Shown here piece after piece: positions 8,512 through 17,789 of a DNA stretch of 64,000 bases (positions are counted from its first letter, which is position 1; each line of letters starts with the position of its first letter). The translations under genes were made by a program, and so were the position numbers. The stretch is from Sphingomonas vulcanisoli (GTDB lineage Bacteria > Pseudomonadota > Alphaproteobacteria > Sphingomonadales > Sphingomonadaceae), in the NCBI RefSeq assembly GCF_011761305.1, contig NZ_JAAOZC010000004.1, forward strand, positions 1 through 64,000, in the 5' to 3' direction. Under the pieces are notes generated by a model. The model saw only the letters and a program-made list of their open reading frames with translations, had not been told where the DNA came from and did no database searches.

Positions 8512-9273
8512 ATGACCGTCCGCGTCCGCGTCATTCCCTGCCTCGATGTCGCCGGCGGGCGCGTCGTCAAGGGCGTGCAGTTCCTCGACCTGCTCGACGC
8601 CGGCGATCCGGTGGAGCAGGCCAAGGTCTATGATGCCGCCGGCGCGGACGAGCTTTGCTTCCTCGATATCACCGCCAGCCATGAGGCACGCGGCACGATC
8701 CTCGATGTCGTCGCGCGCACCGCCTCGGTCTGCTTCATGCCGCTGACCGTGGGCGGCGGGGTGCGCTCCGCCGAGGATGCGCGCGCTCTGCTGCTGGCGG
8801 GGGCGGACAAGGTGGCGATCAACTCCGCCGCCGTCGCACGGCCCGAACTCGCCGCCGAGATCGCCGATCGCTTCGGCGCGCAATGCGTGGTCGGCGCGAT
8901 CGATGCCAAGGCCGTCGCGCGCGGCCGCTGGGAGATCTTCACCCACGGTGGCCGCATGCCGACCGGCATCGATGCCATCGAACATGCGGTAAGGCTGGCC
9001 GAACTGGGCGCGGGCGAATTGCTCGTCACATCGATGGACAATGACGGCACCAAGGGGGGCTACGATCTCGCGCTGACACGCGCCATCGCCGATGCGGTGC
9101 GCGTGCCGGTGGTGGCTTCGGGCGGCGTCGGCACGCTCGATGATATGGTCGCGGGCGTCACCGAAGGGCATGCCAGCGCCGTTCTCGCCGCGAGCATCTT
9201 CCACTTCGGCGAACATACCGTTGCCGAGGCACATGCCGCTCTCGCCGCCGCCGGGCTTCCCGTCCGCCGCTGA
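8512..9273 (+). CDS. hisF: Imidazole glycerol phosphate synthase, cyclase subunit
   Basis: A 253-residue beta/alpha barrel that combines HisH-derived ammonia with PRFAR to give imidazole glycerol phosphate and AICAR. Catalytic Asp12 is in [15 protein letters not shown]; the second aspartate is in [10 protein letters not shown]. Phosphate-binding loops GGGVR and ASGGVGT are present. The ribosome site appears to be the purine-rich end of the preceding repeat element. Confidence 0.97.
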   Translation: MTVRVRVIPCLDVAGGRVVKGVQFLDLLDAGDPVEQAKVYDAAGADELCFLDITASHEARGTILDVVARTASVCFMPLTVGGGVRSAEDARALLLAGADKVAINSAAVARPELAAEIADRFGAQCVVGAIDAKAVARGRWEIFTHGGRMPTGIDAIEHAVRLAELGAGELLVTSMDNDGTKGGYDLALTRAIADAVRVPVVASGGVGTLDDMVAGVTEGHASAVLAASIFHFGEHTVAEAHAALAAAGLPVRR

Positions 9274-9411
9274 ACCCTATGCAAAAACAACGGTTCGGGG
9301 CCGTGGCCGATCTCGCAAATTAACGGCTGCTGCGCCTAATGGCATCCCCGGCGAGACGCTGGGCAAATTCCTGCCCGCGCCGGATCGCCGAAAGGTTCGC
9401 AGGGATCGAAG

Positions 9412-9660
9412 ATGCTGCAATCCGAATATTCGTCCGCGTCTCGTCACGTCATCATCAAGGTTGGGCAGGACCGGGCCGGTCACTGGCTGGTCCAGGAAGA
9501 TAATGGCCTGATGGAGGGCCGGTTTGTCTCGTTCCCGGCGGCGATGGCCTTCGCCCGCGCCGAGCGCCACGCTTTCCGCGATGCCGAAGTATTGGTCGTG
9601 GAGGAGACGCTCGTTCCCTACGTCGCTTTCGATCCGATCGAGCGGAGGGCAGCGGCATGA
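9412..9660 (+). CDS. Small conserved-looking protein, possibly DUF2188-like
   Basis: An 82-residue protein in the histidine gene cluster. The pattern HVIIKVGQDRAGHWLVQEDN...FVSFPAAMAFARAERHAF recalls small DUF2188-type proteins, where a GHWLV-like strand precedes a helix with alternating alanines; this is a weak, by-eye match. No signal peptide or membrane segment. AGGGATCGAAG stands upstream of the ATG. Its stop overlaps the start of the next gene by four bases (ATGA), which supports both being real. Function unknown. Confidence 0.6.
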   Translation: MLQSEYSSASRHVIIKVGQDRAGHWLVQEDNGLMEGRFVSFPAAMAFARAERHAFRDAEVLVVEETLVPYVAFDPIERRAAA

Positions 9661-9920
9661 GACGCCGGGATCTCGGTTGGCGCCTGCTGGGGCTCGTTTC
9701 CTATGCAGCGGGCATCGCCTGCGCACTCGCCGCAAGGCCGGAGGGCAGTCAGATCGGCGCAATCCTGGTGATCGACGGTATCGCGCTTGCGATTATCGGG
9801 ATCGTCCTGATGGCCAAGGGGCGGAAAGCGCCGCTGGCGCTGCGCATCGAGCGGAGCCCGCATCGTCATCTTCCGGGCGCGATCCACCACGCGCGCATCG
9901 CCCGTCGCCGCCCGCAATAA
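9657..9920 (+). CDS. Small membrane protein of unknown function
   Basis: An 87-residue protein with two likely membrane spans (about residues 9-26 and 35-53) and a strongly basic C-terminal tail rich in Arg and His. It overlaps the previous small gene by ATGA, suggesting coupled translation, and ends 42 bases before hisE. No family is recognised. It may be an accessory insertion in the his operon; there is no reason to give it a role in histidine synthesis. Confidence 0.55.
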   Translation: MRRRDLGWRLLGLVSYAAGIACALAARPEGSQIGAILVIDGIALAIIGIVLMAKGRKAPLALRIERSPHRHLPGAIHHARIARRRPQ

Positions 9921-9962
9921 TCGACTCTCGACTTCGTCGCCGGCAGGCGGGATAGCGGCATC

Positions 9963-10283
9963 ATGACCGATACGCTCGCCCGCCTCGAAGCCACGATCGC
10001 CGCGCGCCGCGAGGCCGAGCCGGACGGCTCCTACACCGCGGGCCTCTTCGCCAAGGGCCGCCCGACGATGGCGCGCAAGCTGGGCGAGGAAGCGGTGGAG
10101 CTGATCGTCGCCAGCCTGGCGCAGGATCACGCTGCGATCACGGCGGAAAGCGCGGATCTGATCTTTCATTTGCTGGTGCTGCTGGCCGATGCCGGCATCG
10201 AATGGCGGGAAGTGCTGGCCGAGCTGGAGCGGCGCGAGGGGACTTCGGGGCTGGTCGAAAAGGCGGGCCGGCCAGTTGATTAA
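9963..10283 (+). CDS. hisE: Phosphoribosyl-ATP pyrophosphatase
   Basis: A 106-residue all-alpha MazG-like pyrophosphohydrolase, second step of histidine synthesis. The metal-binding pattern is clear: KLGEEAVELIVAS and the ESADLIFHLLVLL helix. It is a stand-alone HisE, not fused to HisI, as is usual in Alphaproteobacteria. It follows two small unknown genes and is followed by a HIT-family gene, a common order in this class. Confidence 0.96.
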   Translation: MTDTLARLEATIAARREAEPDGSYTAGLFAKGRPTMARKLGEEAVELIVASLAQDHAAITAESADLIFHLLVLLADAGIEWREVLAELERREGTSGLVEKAGRPVD

Positions 10284-10374
10284 CCCGTCATGCTGAACTT
10301 GTTTCAGCATCCACTCCGCCGTCGGCTGCGGACTTTGAGAATGGATGGATCCTGAAACAAGGTCAGGATGACGA
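10284..10374. repeat. Palindromic intergenic element, CTGAAAC family
   Basis: An inverted repeat of a second type. Left arm CGTCATGCTGAACTTGTTTC and right arm GAAACAAGGTCAGGATGACG are nearly complementary and bracket about 47 bases. It fills the gap between hisE and the HIT gene, and the HIT gene's GAAGGAGGAAGAG site overlaps and follows its right edge. Confidence 0.72.
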
Positions 10375-10389
10375 AGGAGGAAGAGCGGA

Positions 10390-10776
10390 ATGCCCATCGA
10401 CCCCACCCTGCCCTACGATCCCGACAATATCTTCGCCCGCATCCTGCGCGGCGAGATTCCGTGCCGGAAGGTCCACGAGGACGAATTCTCCCTCGCCTTC
10501 CATGATATCGCTCCGCAGGCGCCGGTGCATATCCTCGTCATTCCCAAGGGCGCCTATGTCTCTTGGGACGATTTCTCCAGCAAAGCCTCCGACGCCGAGA
10601 TCGCGGGTTTCACGCGCGCGGTGGGCAAGGTGGCGCGGGATGCGGGGCTGGTGGCGAGCGGTTACCGGCTGCTCGCCAACACCGGGCAGCATGGCCATCA
10701 GGAAGTGCCGCACCTGCATGTCCACATCTTCGGCGGCCGCCAGCTGGGAGCGATGATCCCGCGCGAGACGCTCTGA
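10390..10776 (+). CDS. HIT-family nucleotide hydrolase (HinT-like)
   Basis: A 128-residue histidine-triad protein. The triad is His108, His110 and His112 in VPHLHVHIFGG, with the upstream NTGQHGHQEV loop typical of HinT. Such proteins hydrolyse AMP-lysine or adenosine phosphoramidates. The location just after hisE is frequent in Alphaproteobacteria. GGAGGAAGAG stands before the ATG. Physiological substrate is unknown. Confidence 0.93.
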   Translation: MPIDPTLPYDPDNIFARILRGEIPCRKVHEDEFSLAFHDIAPQAPVHILVIPKGAYVSWDDFSSKASDAEIAGFTRAVGKVARDAGLVASGYRLLANTGQHGHQEVPHLHVHIFGGRQLGAMIPRETL

Positions 10777-10864
10777 CGCAGGGCTATTGCGCTGTGGTGA
10801 CAAGGCGTTAGGCTCGCCCCATCACGCGCCAGGGCTCAAGCCCGCGCAAAGGGGAAACAGCTTC

Positions 10865-12421
10865 ATGTTATTCGATCGGGTCAAACCCCTCGACGCCATC
10901 CTGCTCACCGCCGAAAAAAAAGGTCTTCACCGTTCATTGGGCGCCTTCCAGCTGACGATGCTGGGCATCGGCGGCGTAATCGGCACCGGTATCTTCGTCC
11001 TCACCTCGGAAGCCGCGCAGAAAGCCGGCCCGGGCATGCTGCTCTCCTTCTGCGTCGCGGGCTTCGTCTGCGCGGTGGCGGCGCTCTGCTATGCCGAGCT
11101 GGCATCGATGGTGCCGGTCTCGGGCTCCGCTTACACCTATACATATGCCGTGGTGGGCGAGCTGCTGGCGTGGATGGTCGGCTGGGCGCTGATCCTCGAA
11201 TATGCGGTGGGCGCCAGCGCGGTGGCGGTCGGCTGGTCGAACCATGCCGTGGGGCTGCTCAAGGGATTAGGCGTCGCCTTTCCCAATGCGATCAGCAACG
11301 CCGACGCGCTTAACGCCAAGGTGCTGCTGTCGTTCGGCACCGCGCCGACCCCCGATCTGCTGACCGCGCTCAACACCGGCGGCTGGATCAACATTCCCGC
11401 GGTGGTCATCACGGGCGTCATCACTTGGCTGCTGATCATCGGCACCACCGAGAGCGCGCGGGTCAACGCTATTCTGGTCGCGATCAAGATCCTGGCGCTC
11501 ACCGCCTTTGTCGCGCTGACCCTTCCCGTGCTCAATTCCGACCATTTCAATTCGCTGTCCGAACCGTTCCTGCCGACCGGCACCAGTGGCGTGTTCGGTG
11601 CCGCCGCATCGATCTTCTTCGCTTATGTCGGCTTCGATGCGGTCTCCACCGCCGCCGAGGAAACCAAGAATCCGCAGCGCAACGTGCCGATCGGGCTGAT
11701 CGCCAGCCTATCGATCTGCACCGTTTTCTATCTGCTCGTCGCGTCCGGCGCGATCGGCGCGATCGGCGCGCAGCCGCTGCTGGGCGCAAACGGGCTTTCG
11801 CTGGCGCCGGGCTCGGCCGAAATGGCGGGCCGCTGCGTCAGCGTCGTCGCCAAGGGCGCGATCGAGCCTCTGGTCTGCTCCAAGGAAGCTTTGGTCCACG
11901 TTCTCGACGTGATCGGCCATCCGGGCGTCGGCCGCCTCGTCGGCCTTGCCGCCGTGATCGCGCTGCCTTCGGTGGTGCTGATCATGATGTTCGGCCAGAC
12001 CCGCGTTTTCTTCACCATGGCGCGCGACGGGCTGCTGCCCGATCGGCTCGCCTCGGTCCACAGCCGCTATCGCACGCCGCATGTCGTGACCTTGGTCACC
12101 GGCCTCGGCGCGGCGGTCGCGGCGGCGTTTTTACCGGTCGGCAAGCTCGCCGATTATTCCAATTCGGGCACCCTGTTCGCCTTCATGATGGTGGCGATCT
12201 CGGTGATGGTGCTGCGCAAGACCGATCCGGACCGCAAGCGCCCGTTCCGCACCCCGGCGGTATGGCTGATCGGCGCGCTGACGATCGTCGGCTGCTTCTA
12301 TCTCTACATCTCGCTGCCGCTGACCGCGATCCTCGTCCTGCCGGGCTGGGGTATTCTGGGGCTGATCATCTATTTCTTCTACAGCCGCGCGCACAGCCAT
12401 GTAGGGCGGGGGATCGTCTAA
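10865..12421 (+). CDS. APC-family amino-acid permease (cationic amino-acid transporter type)
   Basis: A 518-residue polytopic inner-membrane protein with about 12 predicted spans. The first span carries GIGGVIGTGIFVLTSEAAQ, the substrate-binding signature of the APC superfamily, and the LILEYAVGASAVAVGWSNH region is typical of the CAT/YfnA branch. Amino-acid uptake is the likely role; specificity cannot be read. The ATG at 10865 is preferred to an earlier in-frame codon because the family starts MLFDRVKPLDAIL and a purine-rich AAAGGGGAAAC precedes it. Confidence 0.9.
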   Translation: MLFDRVKPLDAILLTAEKKGLHRSLGAFQLTMLGIGGVIGTGIFVLTSEAAQKAGPGMLLSFCVAGFVCAVAALCYAELASMVPVSGSAYTYTYAVVGELLAWMVGWALILEYAVGASAVAVGWSNHAVGLLKGLGVAFPNAISNADALNAKVLLSFGTAPTPDLLTALNTGGWINIPAVVITGVITWLLIIGTTESARVNAILVAIKILALTAFVALTLPVLNSDHFNSLSEPFLPTGTSGVFGAAASIFFAYVGFDAVSTAAEETKNPQRNVPIGLIASLSICTVFYLLVASGAIGAIGAQPLLGANGLSLAPGSAEMAGRCVSVVAKGAIEPLVCSKEALVHVLDVIGHPGVGRLVGLAAVIALPSVVLIMMFGQTRVFFTMARDGLLPDRLASVHSRYRTPHVVTLVTGLGAAVAAAFLPVGKLADYSNSGTLFAFMMVAISVMVLRKTDPDRKRPFRTPAVWLIGALTIVGCFYLYISLPLTAILVLPGWGILGLIIYFFYSRAHSHVGRGIV

Positions 12422-12427
12422 GGATAA

Positions 12428-12554
12428 GCCCTCTCCCCTTGTGGGAGAGGGTTGGGAGAGGGGTGCGAGCGCCAGCGAGCTTATTCGCGCTCGGGGGCAT
12501 CGAGCCCCCTCGCCCGATCCCCTCTCCCTGGCCCTCTCCCACAAGGGGAGAGGG
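12428..12554. repeat. Palindromic intergenic element R3
   Basis: Inverted repeat with left hairpin GCCCTCTCCCCTTGTGGGAG and right hairpin CCCTCTCCCACAAGGGGAGA, the two ends being near mirror images. It separates the convergent permease and kinase genes and might act as a bidirectional transcript end. No coding sequence. Confidence 0.75.
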
Positions 12555-12563
12555 AAATATATG

Positions 12564-13562
12564 TCAGCCCAGCTTCGCCTTGACCAGTTCGTCGAGCTTC
12601 GCCTCGGGCCGCGCGCCCCAGTGCGAGATCACCTCGGCGGCGGCGATCGCACCCATGCGCAGCGACTCCTCGTTGCTCCGCCCCTGAACATGGCCGACGA
12701 GGAAGCCGGCTGAGAACAGATCGCCCGCGCCGGTCGTGTCGACGATTTTGTCGATCGGCTCGGCGGAGACGCTGACGCGCTGGCCGCCCTCAATCGCGAT
12801 CGCACCATCCGGTCCGCGCGTCGTCACCAGCAGCGGCACGCGCGCCGCGGCGAAGGCCACCGCTTCCTCGAAATCCTCGGTTCCGGCCAGCGCCAGCACC
12901 TCTTCTTCATTGGCGAACAATATGTCGACGTCACCCGCTTCCAGCAGCGCGAGGAAATCGGCGCGGTGATTGAGGATGCAGAACACCGCCGAGACGCCCA
13001 GCGCCACCTTGCGCCCCGCATCCTTCGCCATGCGGATCGCCCGCTTCATCGCCTCGCGCGGCTCGGCCGGATCCCATAGATAGCCTTCGAGTAGCAGGAT
13101 CCTGGCGCTGGCAATCTGGGCGGCGTCGATCGCATCGGGCTCGAGATATTGGGCGGCGCCGAGATAGGTGTTCATCGTCCGCTGGCCATCCTGATCATCG
13201 ACCAGGATCAAGCAGCGCGCGGTCGGCTCGGGCAGATCGCGGGGCTTGGTCTCGAACGCGACGCCGGTCGATCGGATATCGTGGCTGAACACCTCGCCCA
13301 GCTGATCGGTCGCGACCTGGCCGATGAACGCGCATTTCGCGCCGAGCGCGGCCGCCCCCGCCAAAGTGTTCGCCGCCGAACCGCCGCTGATCTCGCGCCC
13401 TGCGCCCATCGCGGCATAGAGCTCGGTCGCCTGATCGGCACTCAGCAGCCGCATCGCACCTTTGGTCATGCCATGCTGACTGAGAAACGCTTCGTCCGCC
13501 GGAGCGAGCACGTCCACGATGGCGTTGCCGATCGCGATGATGTCGAGGCTCGGTTCGGTCAC
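12564..13562 (-). CDS. PfkB-family sugar/nucleoside kinase, adenosine kinase-like
   Basis: A 332-residue ribokinase-fold enzyme. The N-terminal substrate region includes ISGGSAANTLAGAAALGA, and the C-terminal catalytic signature is DTTGAGDLFSAGFL, whose aspartate is the base. Alphaproteobacterial proteins of this pattern are annotated as adenosine kinases (adenosine to AMP), but PfkB members vary in substrate, so the exact substrate is inferred. Transcribed away from the lipoprotein gene at 13661. Confidence 0.87.
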   Translation of the reverse strand: MTEPSLDIIAIGNAIVDVLAPADEAFLSQHGMTKGAMRLLSADQATELYAAMGAGREISGGSAANTLAGAAALGAKCAFIGQVATDQLGEVFSHDIRSTGVAFETKPRDLPEPTARCLILVDDQDGQRTMNTYLGAAQYLEPDAIDAAQIASARILLLEGYLWDPAEPREAMKRAIRMAKDAGRKVALGVSAVFCILNHRADFLALLEAGDVDILFANEEEVLALAGTEDFEEAVAFAAARVPLLVTTRGPDGAIAIEGGQRVSVSAEPIDKIVDTTGAGDLFSAGFLVGHVQGRSNEESLRMGAIAAAEVISHWGARPEAKLDELVKAKLG

Positions 13563-13660
13563 TATTATCTCCGGATTGGGAAGGTTCGGCGCGGGTTAGA
13601 GGCGGCGGCAGGCCTGCGCAACGGTCTTGCCCTTCGGCGATGCAGGGGTGAAGGGGAGCG

Positions 13661-14008
13661 ATGCGCGCGCTTCCTCTCTTCGCTTTGCTCCTCCTCGCCG
13701 CCTGCGGGGAGACGGGCACGCAGCGGCCCGCTTCGATCGCGCCGCCGCCGAGGGCGGTGAGCGGCGTCGATCGGGTGATGGGGCATGATGCCAAGGCGCT
13801 GGCGTTGTTGTTCGGCCGCCCGGCGCTCGATCTGCACGAGGGCGCGGCGCACAAGCTGCAGTTTCGCGGGGTGGCGTGCGTGCTGGACGCCTATCTCTAT
13901 CCGCCGGCCGGCGGCGGCGAGCCGAAGGTGACGTGGATCGATGCGCGGACGCCTGCGGGCGCGGATTTCGACCGGGCGAGTTGTGTGGCGGCGCTGGCCA
14001 GGCGGTAA
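13661..14008 (+). CDS. Small putative lipoprotein
   Basis: A 115-residue protein with a lipoprotein signal peptide: MRALPLFALLLLAACGE, lipobox LAAC, lipidated Cys15. The mature part has a DRVMGHDAKALALLFGRPALDLHEGAAHKLQF stretch and two further cysteines; the pattern is seen in sphingomonad lipoproteins, but the function is unknown. GAAGGGGAGCG precedes the ATG. Its stop runs directly into repeat element R4. Confidence 0.75.
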   Translation: MRALPLFALLLLAACGETGTQRPASIAPPPRAVSGVDRVMGHDAKALALLFGRPALDLHEGAAHKLQFRGVACVLDAYLYPPAGGGEPKVTWIDARTPAGADFDRASCVAALARR

Positions 14009-14136
14009 GCCCCTCCCTTTCAAGGGAGGGGTTGGGGTGGGTCGCGAGCGGAGCGAGCGTCCGACAGTGCGGCCGAGTCTTCGGGCGCGCAGACGCGCGC
14101 ACCCACCCCTTCCCCCTCCCTTGAAAGGGAGGGGCT
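14009..14136. repeat. Palindromic intergenic element R4, overlapping the queG 3' end
   Basis: Left hairpin CCCTCCCTTTCAAGGGAGGG and right hairpin CCCTCCCTTGAAAGGGAGGG. The element lies between the convergent lipoprotein and queG genes, but the queG frame reads through almost all of it before stopping at 14020. Confidence 0.78.
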
Positions 14137-15171
14137 TATCTTCTGAAGCGCCCACGCGGCTGCCTCCGCGATCACCGCATCGTCATCGGCCACCAGAGCC
14201 CCCACCGGCCCCGCCAGCTCTGCCAACCCACTATTCCCCGCCGCGATCAGCGCGTTGCGAACCATCCGCCCCCGCCCGATCCGCTTGATCGGCGATCCTG
14301 CGAACACCTGTCGGAACGCGGCATCGTCCAGCGCCAGCAGATCGGCCAGCTCCGGCGCCTTAAGCTCCGCTCGCCCGTGGAACGCCAAATTTGCCTGGGC
14401 GGCATCGGCGAACTTGTTCCAAGGGCAAGCCGCCAGACAATCATCGCAGCCATAGATGCGGTTGCCGATGGCCCCGCGAAACTCCTCCGGGATCGGCCCC
14501 TTATGCTCGATCGTCAGATAGGAGATGCAACGCCGCGCATCGAGCTGATAAGGCGCCGGGAAGGCATCGGTCGGGCAGGCGCGCTGGCAGGCGTCGCATG
14601 ATCCGCAATGATCCTCGCCGGGCGCATCAGGCGCCAGATCCAGGCTGGTCAGGATCGCGCCGAGGAACAGCCAGTTGCCATGTTCGCGGCTGAGTAGATT
14701 GGTGTGCTTACCCTGCCACCCGAGCCCCGCCGCCTCTGCCAGCGGCTTTTCCATCACCGGCGCGGTATCGACGAACACCTTGAGATCGCCCCCCGCCTCC
14801 GCGACCAGCCACCGCGCCAGCGCCTTGAGCCCGCGCTTCACGATATCGTGATAGTCCTGCCCCTGCGCATAGACCGAGATGCGGCCGATCCTACGCTCCG
14901 CCTCCAGCGCGCGCGGATCTTCCGGCGGGGCGTAGCTCAGCCCGAGCAGGATTGCCGATCGCGCTTCCGGCCACAAAGCGGTGGGCGCTCCCCGCTGCTC
15001 GGCCCGCGCCGCCATCCACTCCATCGATCCATGCGCGCCCTCCGCGATCCATGTCCGCAGCCGATCCGCGGCCTGCGGCACGGCATCGGCGCGCGTGATT
15101 CCGCAGGCGACGAAGCCAAACCGGCGCGCTTCGGCCTTAATGCGATTTTCGAGCGTGTCGGGCGCAATCAC
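14020..15171 (-). CDS. queG: Epoxyqueuosine reductase
   Basis: A 383-residue cobalamin- and iron-sulfur-dependent reductase for the last step of queuosine formation on tRNA. Two ferredoxin-like clusters are visible: [13 protein letters not shown] and [10 protein letters not shown]. The N-terminal part has the expected YDYH-like region ([17 protein letters not shown]). A GTG at 15171 with GGGGAGGG just upstream is the start. Oddity: the last 40 or so residues, from about [12 protein letters not shown] to the end, are translated from repeat element R4 and resemble no QueG domain; the conserved HEAT-like C-terminus ends just before. Confidence 0.92.
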   Translation of the reverse strand: MIAPDTLENRIKAEARRFGFVACGITRADAVPQAADRLRTWIAEGAHGSMEWMAARAEQRGAPTALWPEARSAILLGLSYAPPEDPRALEAERRIGRISVYAQGQDYHDIVKRGLKALARWLVAEAGGDLKVFVDTAPVMEKPLAEAAGLGWQGKHTNLLSREHGNWLFLGAILTSLDLAPDAPGEDHCGSCDACQRACPTDAFPAPYQLDARRCISYLTIEHKGPIPEEFRGAIGNRIYGCDDCLAACPWNKFADAAQANLAFHGRAELKAPELADLLALDDAAFRQVFAGSPIKRIGRGRMVRNALIAAGNSGLAELAGPVGALVADDDAVIAEAAAWALQKISPSLSREGEGVGARVCAPEDSAALSDARSARDPPQPLP

Positions 15172-15209
15172 CCCCTCCCCCTACACGGGTTCCGCGCTAC
15201 AAGCAGCGG

Positions 15210-16108
<899 letters not shown>

Positions 16109-16112
<4 letters not shown>

Positions 16113-17272
16113 TGCGCACGCTCCGATCGGCGCTGGTGATCGCGCGCCGTGATTATATCGCCACGGTCTGGTCCAAGACCTTTTTGATCTTCCTGATCGG
16201 GCCGTTGCTGCCTTTGATCTTCGGTGCGGTCGCCTCGATGCTGGCGGACGGAGGCGACCAGGGAAAACGGCGCGATGCGGTCGCGCTGACGATGCCCGCC
16301 GACGATGCCGCCGCCGTGATGAATGCGCGCGCAAAGCTGGACGACCGGCTTGGCGACCAGATCCCGCTGCTGGAGCGCCACGCCCCCGCGCCGGGGCAGG
16401 CCGCGCTCGGCGGCACGCTCGATCGCCCCCGCCTCGATGGGCCGCCGCAAGCGCTGCACGATCTTGGTGGACCGATCGGCCTGATCCTCGATACCGCACG
16501 CGCCGACCGCGCTTTGGGGGGCACGCCGCCGGCGCCGGTCGATCTTAACACCGCCGCGATCCAGCCCCCGCCCGACGATCATGACCGCAGCGATGTCGGC
16601 AAGGTCGCCCAGTTCATCCTGTTCTTCCTGACCTTCCTGATCGCCTCGATGCTGGTCTCCAACCTCGTCGAGGAGAAAGCGAACAAGATCATCGAACTGC
16701 TTGCCTCTGCAGTCCCGATCGATGCCATCTTCCTGGGCAAGCTCATCGCGATGCTGGGTGCGACGCTGACCGGCGTAGTGGTCTGGGCGAGCTGCGCGGC
16801 GATCGGGATCGAAGCGTTCGTGCCCGCAGGCGCTATTCCCACGCCGGCGATCGGCTGGCCGATCTTCCTAGGGCTGGGCCTCGTCTATTTCGTCATGCTC
16901 TTCCTGCTGTGGGGCGTCCTCTACCTTGGCGTTGGCGCACAGGCGGGCAGCGCGCGCGAGGCGCAGACGCTGGCGATGCCGCTGAGCCTGGGGCAGGCGT
17001 TGGTCTTCACCTTCGCCTCGGCGCAGGCCAGCCATCCCGATCGACCGATCGCGCTGATCGCCGCCATCATTCCCTGGAGTTCGCCGTTCGCGATGATGGC
17101 ACGCGCGGCGATCCTGCCCGCGCTCTGGCCGCACCTTGCTGCGCTGGCCTTGCAGTTTGTCACTTTGCTCATCGCGATAAAGCTTGGCGCGCGGCTGTTT
17201 CGTACCAATATCCTGAAGACGGGGCGCCCTGCCCGACAACCGAATAGATTTGCGCGGCTGTTCCGGCGCTAA
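16109..17272 (+). CDS. ABC-2 type transporter permease (NatB-like)
   Basis: A 387-residue membrane protein. One span near residues 24-46 is followed by a long extracytoplasmic domain (about 50-165) and then five or so spans (KVAQFILFFLTFLIASMLV onward), the NatB/ABC2_membrane_3 layout. The motif SNLVEEKANKIIELLASAVP typical of this permease group follows the second span. Coupled by overlap to the ATPase gene. The pair probably exports ions, peptides or lipids; sequence does not decide. Confidence 0.88.
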
Positions 17273-17282
17273 GGAGAGTAAC

Positions 17283-17783
17283 ATGCAGGTATCGAGACGC
17301 GCGTTGATCGGCGGCCTGGGCGCGGGCGCGGCAGGCGCCTGGCTATGGTCGCGCGGCGGCGACACCGCGCCGCCCGCGCCGCCCGTGCATTATGAGATCA
17401 CACTCCCCGATGCCGAATGGCGCAAGCGGCTGAGCCCCGCCGCCTATGACGTCCTGCGCCACGAAGGCACCGAACGCCCCTTCTCCAGCCCGCTCAATGA
17501 TGAGCATCGCGCGGGCATCTTTTCCTGCGCCGGCTGCGCGCTGCCTGCTTTCTCCAGCAAGACCAAATTCAACAGCGGCACCGGCTGGCCAAGCTTCTGG
17601 CAGCCGCTCCCAAACGCGATCGGCAAGACGACCGATTCCAGCCTCGGTATGGAGCGCACCGAAGTCCACTGCCGCCGCTGCGGCGGACACCTCGGCCACG
17701 TCTTTGACGACGGCCCCAAACCCACCGGCCTACGCTATTGCATGAACGGCGTGGCGATGACGTTCAAACCGGGCGCGGCCTGA
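17283..17783 (+). CDS. msrB: Exported peptide-methionine (R)-S-oxide reductase
   Basis: A 166-residue MsrB that reduces methionine-R-sulfoxide in proteins. Structural zinc cysteines are Cys82, Cys85, Cys130 and Cys133; the catalytic cysteine is Cys153 in RYCMNGVAM; GTGWPSFW is the substrate signature. The N-terminus, MQVSRRALIGGLGAGAAG, has a twin-arginine and hydrophobic core, so export by Tat to the periplasm is likely, unlike the usual cytoplasmic MsrB. AAGGAGAG precedes the ATG at 17283. It lies 10 bases after the ABC permease gene and may share its transcript. Confidence 0.92.
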   Translation: MQVSRRALIGGLGAGAAGAWLWSRGGDTAPPAPPVHYEITLPDAEWRKRLSPAAYDVLRHEGTERPFSSPLNDEHRAGIFSCAGCALPAFSSKTKFNSGTGWPSFWQPLPNAIGKTTDSSLGMERTEVHCRRCGGHLGHVFDDGPKPTGLRYCMNGVAMTFKPGAA

Positions 17784-17789
17784 CCCGGC

